Positions 15,637-23,714 are shown, counted from the first letter of the stretch. The stretch is DNA of 45,513 nucleotides from Anaerolineales bacterium (GCA_020845955.1 JADLEU010000233.1:1-45513), one strand, 5' to 3'. The notes: generated by a model not told the origin, from the sequence alone. Made by a program: numbers and translations.

Positions 15637-16824
15637 CTACAGGTACGGGAGCGCGAGCGGGCTCAGGCGCTTGCCCACGGGGGCGGAGGTGAGGGACGCC
15701 GCCGGTGTGGGCGTGAGCGTAAAGGTCGTGAAGTGATATTGGATCAAGCCGCCTAGGATGCCGAAGGTATCAGCGCCGTCGAGCACCACGGCCTGGGTCG
15801 AACGGGCTGTCCAGGTGACGAACCGGGAATTGCCGCTGCCCTGGATGGTCTGAAGAGTATAGGTGGCGCTTGGAAGGTCGGCCAGCAAGGCCTGGAACCA
15901 CTCGGCCAAGACGCTGCGCCCATAGCGGGTACGCTCCGCGGTGACCAGTGCCGCGTTCGGTTGAAAGCAGTCCAACACGCGGGTGAGCTGGCCCGAATTC
16001 AGCGCCTTGAAATAGCGCCTCACGGCCGCCTCCGCGTCCAGGTCACTGGTCGCTTGACGCCAGTCGAATTGGGAAACCGCGTCCCACAGTTCCGCGTGTC
16101 CGCTTGCGGCGGCGTAATCCCAACTATAGAAGTTAACGGCCCGCAAGCGCTGGCGCAGGGCCTCGCTCAGGAATTCGTGCAGGTCGCGAGGAGTTGATCG
16201 CCAGTTGCCCGCGCCATAGGCCGCGCCGGTGGGGACGATGGGCCGAACGTATCCGACCAGGTCGGCATTTTGAAACTCGCGCACAGAGCGCGCCAATTGC
16301 TGCGCCGGGTTGTGGGCCTGTTCCCAGTACACCTGCGGCATGACCAGATCGCAGTGTTCCAGGAAGGCCCGCCAGGGGAGCTGTCGGTGCAGGGCCGGGT
16401 ATCGGTACGACGATAGCGCGACAATGGCATCAGGCGGCAGCCCGGCCCGCAGGGCGGCCATAAACCGCTGGGCCGCAGCCGACTTGCCCGGCTGCTTGTA
16501 GTGCGCTTCGGCGTCGATGACATACCCGTCGAGCTGGAGTTGCCGATATCGCTGGACACCGGCCTCGGCTTCCTCGATCGGCCGGTCGCCGTAGACGTAG
16601 TGCCAGCCCCAGACCTGGAGCCCGCGCTCGCGCAAGGCAGCGGCCACCGGGGCGACCAGGTCGCGGCCCAGCCGGTCGCGGCCATAGGCAAAAGTGCGCT
16701 CGGCGACCTTGATGAGCACGTGGGTCGCGCCCGAGGCAGCCGCCCGGGCAGCGATCGCCTCCGGATTGCCGCGCTCACAGCGTGAAACCTGCCAGATAAA
16801 CCAGCCTTTTCCAGCCAGACCCAT
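15637..16824 (-). CDS. TIM-barrel glycoside-hydrolase-like protein with C-terminal SnoaL domain
   Basis: A 395-residue protein without a clear signal peptide. Residues 1-250 look like a glycoside-hydrolase-type (beta/alpha) barrel: strand A-T-H-V-L-I-K-V-A, then L-Q-V-W-G-W-H-Y-V-Y-G, then the acidic motif G-Y-V-I-D-A-E-A-H-Y-K (D104, E106), and later L-V-M-P-Q-V-Y-W. Residues from about 262 to 376 look like a SnoaL/NTF2-type cone domain (V-R-R-Y-F-K-A-L-N-S-G-Q-L). The last residues are Pro/Ser-rich. The D-x-E pair would be the catalytic candidates if it is a hydrolase. It lies 97 bp downstream of a lipoprotein gene on the same strand. Substrate and location are unknown. Confidence 0.65.
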   Translation of the reverse strand: MGLAGKGWFIWQVSRCERGNPEAIAARAAASGATHVLIKVAERTFAYGRDRLGRDLVAPVAAALRERGLQVWGWHYVYGDRPIEEAEAGVQRYRQLQLDGYVIDAEAHYKQPGKSAAAQRFMAALRAGLPPDAIVALSSYRYPALHRQLPWRAFLEHCDLVMPQVYWEQAHNPAQQLARSVREFQNADLVGYVRPIVPTGAAYGAGNWRSTPRDLHEFLSEALRQRLRAVNFYSWDYAAASGHAELWDAVSQFDWRQATSDLDAEAAVRRYFKALNSGQLTRVLDCFQPNAALVTAERTRYGRSVLAEWFQALLADLPSATYTLQTIQGSGNSRFVTWTARSTQAVVLDGADTFGILGGLIQYHFTTFTLTPTPAASLTSAPVGKRLSPLALPYL

Positions 16825-16921
16825 CGCGCTGCGACCGCCTTTCGCGCGCCCGCCCAGGCGCGGGCCGCTGCAGCCAGGGGTTGCAATTTGGGTGCCAGGC
16901 CGGTTGGCCCGGGGCGAGAGG

Positions 16922-17647
16922 TCAGGCGGACGGCGGATTGCTTCTGCCGCGCCGGCTGAGGAAGAAAGCGCCAGCGCCGAGCGCGGCGGCCAACCCGCCG
17001 CAGCAGCACAGGCCGGCCAGGCCGATGAGGATGAGCTCGGTGCGGCCCAGGCCGCCGGTGCCCGGCAGCGTCACTAAGTCACTCCCACCGACGCCACTGA
17101 CCGCGCGTGCGTTGACCGCCTCGCCCGGCGACAGGTACCAGATCAGGGTTGTCTCGTCCGACTCGTCGGCGTTGTCGCTCCTGACCGTGCCGGGCATGGC
17201 GACCACCCAGCGAAACTCCACAGGCACATCACCCAACTCGCTGATCGATGCCTCCGAGAATTCGACGTCCACATCGTAGGTGAACTCGCTGGAGGTCAAG
17301 GCGAGCTGATTGACGTCGACGCCCTCCATGCCGTCATAAAGCTGGCGAAGCTCGTCTAGGCTTTGGAATGGCATCGTCACGATGCACCAGATCTCGTCGC
17401 CGCGCTCGACCACCGTCACGGGCGAGGCAATCGGCATGCCTTGGTCGCTCTGGAGATCCTCGCAGAACTGCTCGGGCGACATCCCCAGACCCTCCAGGCC
17501 CTGCTGGTCCAGCTGGTTGAAGCCGACCTCCGTCCGGAATTCGCCGCTGCCTCCTGGCTCAACCTCGGTGGCGAGGTGTAAGGTGCAGGCCGCCAGCAGC
17601 CAGGCCAGGGCCAGCAGCGCCGCCTGGCGGCGCCAAAGCGTATTCAT
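16922..17647 (-). CDS. LppM-like lipoprotein with C-terminal membrane anchor
   Basis: A 241-residue envelope protein. The N-terminus has a lipoprotein signal peptide ending in the lipobox L-L-A-A-C, so the mature protein would start at Cys21. The ectodomain (about 25-190) resembles LppM-domain lipoproteins of actinobacteria and Chloroflexota: a first strand L-H-L-A-T-E-V-E-P-G-G-S-G-E, a Cys pair (E-Q-F-C and E-I-W-C) that might form a disulfide, and V-E-F-R-W-V-V-A-M-P-G. A C-terminal helix near 205-228 is followed by S-R-R-G-R, a plausible stop-transfer. Double anchoring (lipid and helix) is typical of the group. It has a good promoter at 17710-17738 and GGAG before ATG 17647. Confidence 0.72.
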   Translation of the reverse strand: MNTLWRRQAALLALAWLLAACTLHLATEVEPGGSGEFRTEVGFNQLDQQGLEGLGMSPEQFCEDLQSDQGMPIASPVTVVERGDEIWCIVTMPFQSLDELRQLYDGMEGVDVNQLALTSSEFTYDVDVEFSEASISELGDVPVEFRWVVAMPGTVRSDNADESDETTLIWYLSPGEAVNARAVSGVGGSDLVTLPGTGGLGRTELILIGLAGLCCCGGLAAALGAGAFFLSRRGRSNPPSA

Positions 17648-17709
17648 GCGTCTCTCCTGGCGGGGCCGCGGCCAGCGGCCAGCGCGCTTGTTGGGAACCA
17701 GACTCGGTC

Positions 17710-17738
17710 AGTGTAAGCGAAACAGGCTGCGGCGGCAA
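17710..17738 (-). promoter_or_regulatory. Promoter of the LppM-like lipoprotein gene
   Basis: On the minus strand TTGCCG (17738-17733), a 17-bp spacer and TACACT (17715-17710). The expected start is near 17703, giving a leader of about 56 nt with GGAGAG before the ATG. It is divergent from the relA/spoT promoter 18 bp away and shares the same -35 sequence. Confidence 0.7.
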
Positions 17739-17755
17739 GCCTCGCGGCGTTACCC

Positions 17756-17784
17756 TTGCCGGCTAACCAGCCGCCCGGTATACT
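17756..17784 (+). promoter_or_regulatory. Promoter of the ppGpp synthetase/hydrolase gene
   Basis: TTGCCG (17756-17761), a 17-bp spacer and TATACT (17779-17784). The start codon GTG is at 17794, only nine bases after the -10 element, so the transcript would have at most about three untranslated bases. No Shine-Dalgarno can fit. Confidence 0.7.
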
Positions 17785-17793
17785 CACTTTGCC

Positions 17794-19935
17794 GTGAAAC
17801 TCGAAACGTTAACGCATGCGCTGCCGCCGGCCTTACCGCCGAGCGAGCGCGCGCAGATTGAAAAAGCCTACCAGGTGGCTGAGAAGGCTCATGCCGGGCA
17901 GAAGCGCGCCTCGGGTGATCCATATGTGCAGCACTGCCTAAACGTGGCCTATATCCTGGCCGAGCTGCACATGCCCACCGCCGTTATCGTGGCCGGCCTG
18001 CTGCACGATACGGTGGAAGACACCGTCTTGACCCTGGATGACATCCGCCAGGATTTCGGCGACGAGGTGGCGCAGCTGGTCGACGGCGTGACCAAACTGG
18101 CGCAGCTGCCGCGCGTATCCAAAGAGGGCAACACGCCCATCGACCGGCACACCGAAAGCCTGCGCAAGACGTTCCTGGCCATGAGCGACGACGTGCGCGT
18201 CGTGCTGATCAAGCTGGCCGACCGGCTGCACAATATGCGCACCCTGATGCACGTGCGCCCGGAAAAGCAGGCCCGGATCGCGCGGGAAACGCTCGAGATC
18301 TTCGCGCCGCTGGCCAACCGGCTGGGCATCTGGTCGCTGAAGTCCGAGCTCGAAGACTTGAGCTTCCGCTATACCAGCCCCGAACGCTACCGCGAAATCG
18401 CCAGCCAGATCGTCGAACACCAGGCCGACCGCGAGCGCACGATGGCGCACATCGTGTCGCACGTGCGCCGCGCCCTGCAGACGCACAACATCGACGCCGA
18501 CGTGTCGGGCCGGCCGAAGCACATCTATTCCATCTACAAGAAGATGGGGCGCAAGGAAGTCGGCTTTGACGAGGTCTACGATGTGCGCGCAGTGCGCATT
18601 ATCGTGCGCGATCAGCCAACCTGCTACTACGTGCTGGGCGTGATCCACAACTTGTGGCGGCCGATCCCAGGCCAGTTTGACGACTACATCGCCACGCCCA
18701 AGGATAACTTCTATCAGTCGCTGCACACCGCGGTCGTTTACGACGATGGTAAGACCCTGGAGGTGCAGATCCGCACGCCGGAAATGCACGAAAGCGCCGA
18801 ATACGGCATTGCCGCCCACTGGCGCTACAAGGAGGGCAGCAAACGCGACGAAGCCTACGAGAAACGCATCAAGTGGCTGCGCTCGCTGATGGATTGGCGG
18901 CAGGACCTGGCCGACGCCGGCGAGTTCGTCGATGCCATGAAACGCGATGTCTTCGAAGACCGCGTGTATGCCTTTACGCCGCACGGTGACATCATCGATC
19001 TGCCGGTCGGGGCGACGCCTATCGACTTCGCCTACCACGTGCACACCTCGGTGGGCGACCGCTGCCGTGGCGCCAAGGTCAACGGCAAGCTCGTCAGCCT
19101 GGAGTACCACCTCAAGACTGGCGACCAGGTGGAGATCCTGACGGCCAAGCGCGGCGGCCCCTCGCGCGACTGGCTAAACCCCGACCTTGGCCTGGTGCGC
19201 TCCCATCGGGCCAGCCAGAAGATCCGCCAGTTTTTCCGGCGGCAGGACCGGGAACAGATCATTACCCAAGGGCGCGAGGTCCTGGAGAAGGAGCTGAAGC
19301 GCCTGGGGGTAGAAGACTACAGCTACGAGAACGTGGGCCGCAAGTTCGGCTACGCTAAGCCGGAGGACCTGTTTTTCGCGTTGGGCGCCGGCGACATCCA
19401 CGGCCGGCAGATTGCCGCCCGCGTGCTGGAGGACGAACAGGCTGCCCAGGCCAAGCGCCAGGTGCCCACGACCGCGCCGCGCGGCGTGGTGCGCTCCGAC
19501 GAGATCGCAATTTTGGGCACCCGCGGCCTGCTGACGAACCTGGCGCGCTGCTGCAAACCAGTGCCGGGCGATCCGATCGTGGGCTATATCACCCGCGGGC
19601 GCGGCGCTACCATTCATCGCCGGGACTGCCCGAATGTGCTGTACCACAAGGAACCCGAGCGGTTGATCAAGGTCTCTTGGGGGCAGGCGCAGCAGACGTA
19701 CCCGGTGGCGGTGAGGATCACGGCTTATGACCGCGATGGCCTGATGAAGGACGTCTCGACTGTCGTGGCGGAAGAGCACATTAACATGGCCTCGCTCAGC
19801 GTCGCGACCAAGAACAGCATCGCCACGTTTGAGGTGACGATGGAGATCGCCGACGTTGAGGTGCTGGCCCGGGTGCTGGCGCGGATCGAACAGCTGCCCA
19901 ACGTCATCGAGGCCCGTCGCTGGAAGCCGGGTTAG
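17794..19935 (+). CDS. Bifunctional (p)ppGpp synthetase/hydrolase, RelA/SpoT family
   Basis: A 713-residue long RSH enzyme controlling the stringent response. The HD hydrolase domain is intact (H47 in V-Q-H-C-L-N, and H-D-T-V-E-D-T at 71-77), so hydrolysis is expected. The synthetase domain (about 225-350) has G-R-P-K-H-I-Y-S-I-Y-K-K-M and V-Q-I-R-T-P-E-M-H-E-S-A-E-Y-G-I-A-A-H-W. Its nucleotide loop reads P-K-D-N-F-Y-Q-S-L-H instead of the common P-K-x-N-G-Y-Q-S-L-H. TGS (about 388-450), a zinc-finger-like segment with R-C-C-K-P-V-P-G-D and a C-terminal ACT domain follow. The GTG start is supported by the conserved N-terminus and by the promoter placement. Confidence 0.95.
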   Translation: MKLETLTHALPPALPPSERAQIEKAYQVAEKAHAGQKRASGDPYVQHCLNVAYILAELHMPTAVIVAGLLHDTVEDTVLTLDDIRQDFGDEVAQLVDGVTKLAQLPRVSKEGNTPIDRHTESLRKTFLAMSDDVRVVLIKLADRLHNMRTLMHVRPEKQARIARETLEIFAPLANRLGIWSLKSELEDLSFRYTSPERYREIASQIVEHQADRERTMAHIVSHVRRALQTHNIDADVSGRPKHIYSIYKKMGRKEVGFDEVYDVRAVRIIVRDQPTCYYVLGVIHNLWRPIPGQFDDYIATPKDNFYQSLHTAVVYDDGKTLEVQIRTPEMHESAEYGIAAHWRYKEGSKRDEAYEKRIKWLRSLMDWRQDLADAGEFVDAMKRDVFEDRVYAFTPHGDIIDLPVGATPIDFAYHVHTSVGDRCRGAKVNGKLVSLEYHLKTGDQVEILTAKRGGPSRDWLNPDLGLVRSHRASQKIRQFFRRQDREQIITQGREVLEKELKRLGVEDYSYENVGRKFGYAKPEDLFFALGAGDIHGRQIAARVLEDEQAAQAKRQVPTTAPRGVVRSDEIAILGTRGLLTNLARCCKPVPGDPIVGYITRGRGATIHRRDCPNVLYHKEPERLIKVSWGQAQQTYPVAVRITAYDRDGLMKDVSTVVAEEHINMASLSVATKNSIATFEVTMEIADVEVLARVLARIEQLPNVIEARRWKPG

Positions 19936-19974
19936 GGCTGCCCGGGCGCCGCGACGGGGGTCAACGGCACCTGC

Positions 19975-19980
19975 TATAAT
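19975..19980 (+). promoter_or_regulatory. Possible -10 element of moeA
   Basis: A perfect TATAAT lies 22 bases before ATG 20003, implying a leader of about 16 nt without a Shine-Dalgarno. No convincing -35 is present at 16-18 bp (CGACGG at 17), so the call rests on the -10 alone. Confidence 0.35.
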
Positions 19981-20002
19981 GCGCCGGCTAACCAGATCAA
20001 GT

Positions 20003-21277
20003 ATGGATCCCTTGCAGCAGATGTTGAGCGTGGCCGAAGCCCGCGCTCGGATACTGGAACACTTCGAACCCCTCAGCACCGAGGTCGTGGCTCTGGGGGC
20101 TTGCCTGCGCCGGGTCTTGGGCAGCGCGGTCGTCGCGCGGCATGATTTGCCGCCCTTTGCCAACTCCAGCATGGACGGCTACGCCGTGCGGCGCCACGAC
20201 GCGGACGGCGCCGGGCCGGGACACGAGGTGCGCCTGCCAGTCAGCATGGACATTCCGGCCGGCAGCGGCCTGCCTGGGCCATTGACGCCGGGAACAGCCG
20301 CGCGCATCATGACGGGCGCGCCAATGCCGCCGGGGGCCGACGCCGTGGTGCCGGTCGAGGATACCAACGACCGCCGCGACCGGATGGGTGGGACGCCTGC
20401 CGAGGTGGCCATACGCGTTGCGCCGGCGCCGGGGCAGTATGTGCGCCCGGTGGGGCAGGATGTACGCGCCGGAGAGGTCGTGATGCCAACTGGCACGGTG
20501 CTGGGACCGGCCGCCCTCGGGGTGTTGGCAGCGCTCGGCTACTCGCAGGTGACGGTCTATCGCCAGCCTCGGGTGGCGCTCTTCTCGACCGGTGACGAGC
20601 TGCGCCAGGTTGGCGAGCCATTGGGGCCGGGTCAAATCCGAGACGTGAACAGCTACACCCTGGCAGCGGCGGCTGAGCACTATGGCGCGCAGGTGCTGCG
20701 CCTGGGCATCGTGCGTGACCGGCTCGAAGCCGTGCAGGCCGTTCTGGCCGCCGCGGCCGGACAGGGCGCGGACCTGGTGCTCTCGTCGGCCGGCGTTTCG
20801 GTCGGAGCGTATGACGTCGTCAAGACGGCAGTCGAGACGGCCGGAGGCCTGCAATTCTGGCGCGTGCGCATGCGGCCCGGCAAGCCGCTGGCGTTTGGCC
20901 GGGTGCATGGGGTGCCCTTCTTTGGGCTGCCCGGGAACCCCGTCTCGGCCCTGATGACGTTTGAGGTGTTCGTGCGCCCGTCGCTGCTGAAGCTGGCCGG
21001 ACGCCGGCATTGGGATAAGCTGGCGATCACGGCGGCCCTGGCAGAACCGGTGCGATCCGATGGCCGGGAAAGCTACCTGCGGGTCGTGGTCACGCGCCGC
21101 GGCGAGGCCTACGTGGCGCGGCCAGCCGGGGACCAGGGTTCGGCGGTGCTGTCGTCGCTGGTGCGCGCGAATGGGCTGTTGATTCTGCCTGAGGGCGTTA
21201 CCGAAGCCCGGGCTGGGGAACGCTTCACGGTATGGCTGGTGGACGGCGCTGATGCCGCACTCCTGGACGAGGGCTGA
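20003..21277 (+). CDS. moeA: Molybdopterin molybdenumtransferase
   Basis: A 424-residue enzyme that inserts molybdate into adenylylated molybdopterin in the last step of molybdenum cofactor synthesis. MoeA features appear in order: S-S-M-D-G-Y-A-V-R near residue 58, I-M-T-G-A-P-M-P-P-G-A-D-A-V-V-P-V-E-D-T, then F-S-T-G-D-E-L, S-S-A-G-V-S-V-G-A-Y-D, and F-G-L-P-G-N-P-V-S-A-L. The frame opens upstream inside the preceding gene, but ATG 20003 gives the family N-terminus. No other Moco gene is in the window. The DsbA-like gene begins almost directly after its stop. Confidence 0.95.
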   Translation: MDPLQQMLSVAEARARILEHFEPLSTEVVALGACLRRVLGSAVVARHDLPPFANSSMDGYAVRRHDADGAGPGHEVRLPVSMDIPAGSGLPGPLTPGTAARIMTGAPMPPGADAVVPVEDTNDRRDRMGGTPAEVAIRVAPAPGQYVRPVGQDVRAGEVVMPTGTVLGPAALGVLAALGYSQVTVYRQPRVALFSTGDELRQVGEPLGPGQIRDVNSYTLAAAAEHYGAQVLRLGIVRDRLEAVQAVLAAAAGQGADLVLSSAGVSVGAYDVVKTAVETAGGLQFWRVRMRPGKPLAFGRVHGVPFFGLPGNPVSALMTFEVFVRPSLLKLAGRRHWDKLAITAALAEPVRSDGRESYLRVVVTRRGEAYVARPAGDQGSAVLSSLVRANGLLILPEGVTEARAGERFTVWLVDGADAALLDEG

Positions 21278-21281
21278 GGGC

Positions 21282-22016
21282 GTGACCAAGAGCGCCGTCA
21301 AGCGAGGCCTGGCGGCGCCGGCCGGGCGCCCACGCCAGGCGCTGGCCTGGGGAGCGGGCGTGGCGGCAGTCCTGGCGCTGGGCGCCCTGCTGCTGGCCCG
21401 GTGGCGCTCGAACCAGATGGCGGTCGAGATTCTGGACTTGAGCGGCACAGCGGAGATGGGGCTGACCGCGGAGGGTCGGCCTTATCGCGGCAGCCTGGAG
21501 GCGCCGGTGGTCGTGCTGTCCTATGAAGATCCGCGCTGCGCTCAGTGCCAGCACTTTTTCTCCAACACCGAACCCCGGCTGCTGGAGGCCTATATCCAGA
21601 CCGGCCGCGTGCGCCAGGAGGCCTACCTGCTGCCGATCCTGGGGACAGAGTCACTGCCGGCGGCGGAGGCCGTTGAATGCGCTGCCGAACTGGGCAAGTT
21701 CTGGGAGTACCGCCAGCTACTCTTCCTCAACCTGCCGCTGGTCGATCAGCGGGCCGGGCGCGACGAACTGATCACCTATGCCCGGTATGCGGGGGTCGAC
21801 CTGCCCGCGTTCACGAGCTGCCTCGACGGTGGGCGGCATCGTGTCAAGCTGCAGCGGCTGGTCGAAGAAGCCGCGCGCGCCGGCGTCGACGCCGTTCCGA
21901 TTTTCGTGATCAATGGGCGGGTTGTGCCCGGCGACCGTCCCTTTGCGGGCGATGCGAACGGCCCCGGTTTCGAGGATTTTGTGGAGCAGGCCCTGGCTGG
22001 GCAAGGTGACGAATGA
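21282..22016 (+). CDS. Membrane-anchored DsbA-like thiol oxidoreductase
   Basis: A 244-residue thioredoxin-fold protein. An N-terminal helix at about residues 22-40 anchors it with the catalytic domain outside. The active site is D-P-R-C-A-Q-C (C86, C89), and V-D-A-V-P-I-F-V-I-N-G contains the cis-proline of DsbA/thioredoxin_4 proteins. It would introduce or isomerise disulfides in exported proteins. GTG 21282 lies four bases after the moeA stop with GAGGG upstream; an in-frame ATG at 21252 overlapping moeA is a less likely alternative. Its stop overlaps the start of a VKOR-family gene (ATGA), its likely electron acceptor. Confidence 0.88.
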   Translation: MTKSAVKRGLAAPAGRPRQALAWGAGVAAVLALGALLLARWRSNQMAVEILDLSGTAEMGLTAEGRPYRGSLEAPVVVLSYEDPRCAQCQHFFSNTEPRLLEAYIQTGRVRQEAYLLPILGTESLPAAEAVECAAELGKFWEYRQLLFLNLPLVDQRAGRDELITYARYAGVDLPAFTSCLDGGRHRVKLQRLVEEAARAGVDAVPIFVINGRVVPGDRPFAGDANGPGFEDFVEQALAGQGDE

Positions 22017-22480
22017 GCAATTCGGCAGATCAGGCCCGACCCGGCCGGCTGCGGTGGGTGAGCGCCGTATTGGCAGCGTTGGGGGTGCTTGATTCCGCCT
22101 ACCTGACGTGGGTAAAGCTGGCCAACACGCGCGCTTTCTGTTCGGGCGTGGGAGATTGCGATGCCGTGAACTCGTCCGTCTATTCTGAGGTCAGGGGTGT
22201 CCCAATCGCGCTCCTGGGATTGGGGGTCTACCTGCTCATTCTGGGTCTCCTGGCGCTCGAACGCCGGCTGCCCATCCTGGCTGAATTTGGACCGCTGGCG
22301 GTCTTCGGGCTGGCATTGACAGGAACCCTATACTCGGCTTATCTTACCTACGTCGAGTTGTTCGTTCTCTACGCTGTTTGCCCCTATTGCGTAGTTTCGG
22401 CGCTATTGATTACGGGCATCCTGGTCCTGGCAGTGGCGCGGCTGCTGCACGGCAGTCGGGCCGCTTCGTCGGCGGGTTAG
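22013..22480 (+). CDS. Vitamin K epoxide reductase (VKOR) family membrane protein
   Basis: A 155-residue, four-helix quinone-linked oxidase that would re-oxidise the DsbA-like protein encoded immediately upstream. It has the VKOR pattern: the loop cysteine pair C43 and C49 (F-C-S-G-V-G-D-C), the conserved serine near S54/S55, and the active C-P-Y-C (C123, C126) in the last loop. The ATG overlaps the dsbA-like stop, so the pair is translationally coupled. In many actinobacteria, cyanobacteria and other phyla VKOR replaces DsbB. Confidence 0.93.
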   Translation: MSNSADQARPGRLRWVSAVLAALGVLDSAYLTWVKLANTRAFCSGVGDCDAVNSSVYSEVRGVPIALLGLGVYLLILGLLALERRLPILAEFGPLAVFGLALTGTLYSAYLTYVELFVLYAVCPYCVVSALLITGILVLAVARLLHGSRAASSAG

Positions 22481-22523
22481 GATGCTAAGCTGATGCTCAT
22501 CCACCTGGAGGAAGGAGGCATTC

Positions 22524-22772
22524 ATGCCCCGAATTCGGTGCCACTATGAAGATTGCGTCTTCCTGGAGGACGGATACTGCGGCGCTGCGGCGATCGAGCT
22601 CGAGCCGGAGGGCGGCTGCCTGACCTATACGCGCGTGGACGAGGCCGAGGATAAGGCCGGCGCGGAGTGGGAGGAAGACGACTTCGAGGACGAAATCGAA
22701 GACGAAGGCGACGACTATTACGACGAGGACGAGGACGACGAGCTCTGGGACGACGAGGACGAGGACTACTAA
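22524..22772 (+). CDS. Small DUF1540-like cysteine protein with a highly acidic tail
   Basis: An 82-residue protein with a strong AAGGAGG ribosome-binding site. The first 36 residues match the DUF1540 pattern: four cysteines spaced C-x4-C-x7-C-x12-C (C6, C11, C19, C32), with I-R-C at the front and C-G-A-A-A-I between, which suggests metal binding. The remaining 45 residues are almost all Asp, Glu, Tyr and Trp, probably disordered. The function is unknown. It is followed by a clear terminator and appears to be the last gene of the moeA-dsbA-VKOR run. Confidence 0.75.
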   Translation: MPRIRCHYEDCVFLEDGYCGAAAIELEPEGGCLTYTRVDEAEDKAGAEWEEDDFEDEIEDEGDDYYDEDEDDELWDDEDEDY

Positions 22773-22880
22773 CGCGTGATCCGGGCCGCCCAACTGTATA
22801 TCAGACCCTGCACCAGCAGCCGTTTCCGGCGCACCGGCCGGCGGATCATAGGGCGCCCGGCGCGGCGCCAGGCAATCATA

Positions 22881-22906
22881 AAGCGGGCCAGAGCGGCCCG
22901 CTTTTT
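22881..22906 (+). terminator. Rho-independent terminator after the acidic-protein gene
   Basis: AAGCGGGCC (22881-22889) and GGCCCGCTT (22895-22903) form a 9-bp stem with a 5-base loop, followed by a T-run to 22906. It lies between convergent genes and terminates the plus-strand transcript. Confidence 0.85.
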
Positions 22907-22930
22907 CTGCGCTGACTGCTCGCTCGGCGC

Positions 22931-23638
22931 CTATTTGCGCTTGCTGGCCAATGTGCGGCTGAGGAGTTCTTCTTGAGCCTTCCGGTCGTGCTCACGGGCA
23001 CGCTCGCGGCGCGCGTGGGCCGCGGCCCGCGGGTTCTGCTGGGCCATGGCCCGCTGCATCGCGATCTGCATGGCCGTCAGCGGCGCCTCGCCCTGCTCTT
23101 CGGGCTCGGGCTCAAAGACGTCCAGTGCCTTGATGCTGAGCTTGATCTGCTTCTTGCGGGGGTCGACGGCCAAGACCTTCACCTCGACCTCTTGGCCCAG
23201 CTTGACGACTTCGGTCACTTCTTCGACCCGATAGGTAGCCAATTCGCTGATGTGGATCAGGCCGGGGCGCTCGGCGCCGATGTCGACAAAGGCGCCGAAG
23301 CGCTCGATCTTGACAACCTTGCCGGTGTACACCTGGTTAGGCTTGACCTCGTCCCAATCAAGGCCGGCGGGCTCAGTCATGGTCAGGTCTATCCGGCCGG
23401 CCTGCTCGTCAACCCGGCGAACCCAGACGGTCACGTCGTCGCCCTCCTTAACGATGTCCTCGACGCGATTGACCGGTTGTTTGCTCAGGGCCGAAATGTG
23501 TACCAGCCCATCGCGGCCAACGCCGACATCGACAAAGGCGCCAAATAGCTCGACCTTCTTGACCCTGCCGGTCAGTTTCATTTTGCGTTTTAGGTCCGCC
23601 AGCCGCGTGGGCGTCTGGGGCTCAGGGGCAACAGTCAC
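22931..23638 (-). CDS. Two-domain S1 RNA-binding protein
   Basis: A 235-residue cytoplasmic protein with two S1 OB-fold domains, residues ~20-90 (V-E-L-F-G-A-F-V-D-V-G-V-G-R-D-G-L-V-H-I) and ~98-170 (I-E-R-F-G-A-F-V-D-I-G-A-E-R-P-G-L-I-H-I). A basic, Gln/Arg-rich C-terminal tail follows. It resembles short S1-like proteins involved in translation or RNA turnover rather than the four-to-six domain ribosomal protein S1. GTG 23638 is chosen because GGAGG (23652-23648) lies nine bases upstream; an in-frame TTG at 23647 would abut that site. It is driven by a perfect consensus promoter, suggesting high expression. Confidence 0.85.
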   Translation of the reverse strand: MTVAPEPQTPTRLADLKRKMKLTGRVKKVELFGAFVDVGVGRDGLVHISALSKQPVNRVEDIVKEGDDVTVWVRRVDEQAGRIDLTMTEPAGLDWDEVKPNQVYTGKVVKIERFGAFVDIGAERPGLIHISELATYRVEEVTEVVKLGQEVEVKVLAVDPRKKQIKLSIKALDVFEPEPEEQGEAPLTAMQIAMQRAMAQQNPRAAAHARRERAREHDRKAQEELLSRTLASKRK

Positions 23639-23685
23639 TTGCGACAACCTCCGGGGTGGAATAGGCAGCTCGTGGGGTACGCTGA

Positions 23686-23714
23686 ATTATACCCGCCGCT
23701 TGGTTGGCTGTCAA
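23686..23714 (-). promoter_or_regulatory. Perfect consensus sigma-70 promoter of the S1 protein gene
   Basis: On the minus strand TTGACA (23714-23709), exactly 17 bp, then TATAAT (23691-23686). The start site would fall near 23679 and the leader of about 40 nt carries GGAGG. It is the strongest promoter seen in the window. Confidence 0.88.

Noticed and set aside
17938-19110. A 390-codon minus-strand open frame inside the ppGpp synthetase gene
   Set aside because: It mirrors the conserved RSH coding sequence and has no homology-like motifs. It is a codon-bias shadow.
19997-21448. A 483-codon minus-strand open frame across moeA
   Set aside because: The composition is His/Arg/Gln-rich and featureless, while moeA on the other strand is intact.
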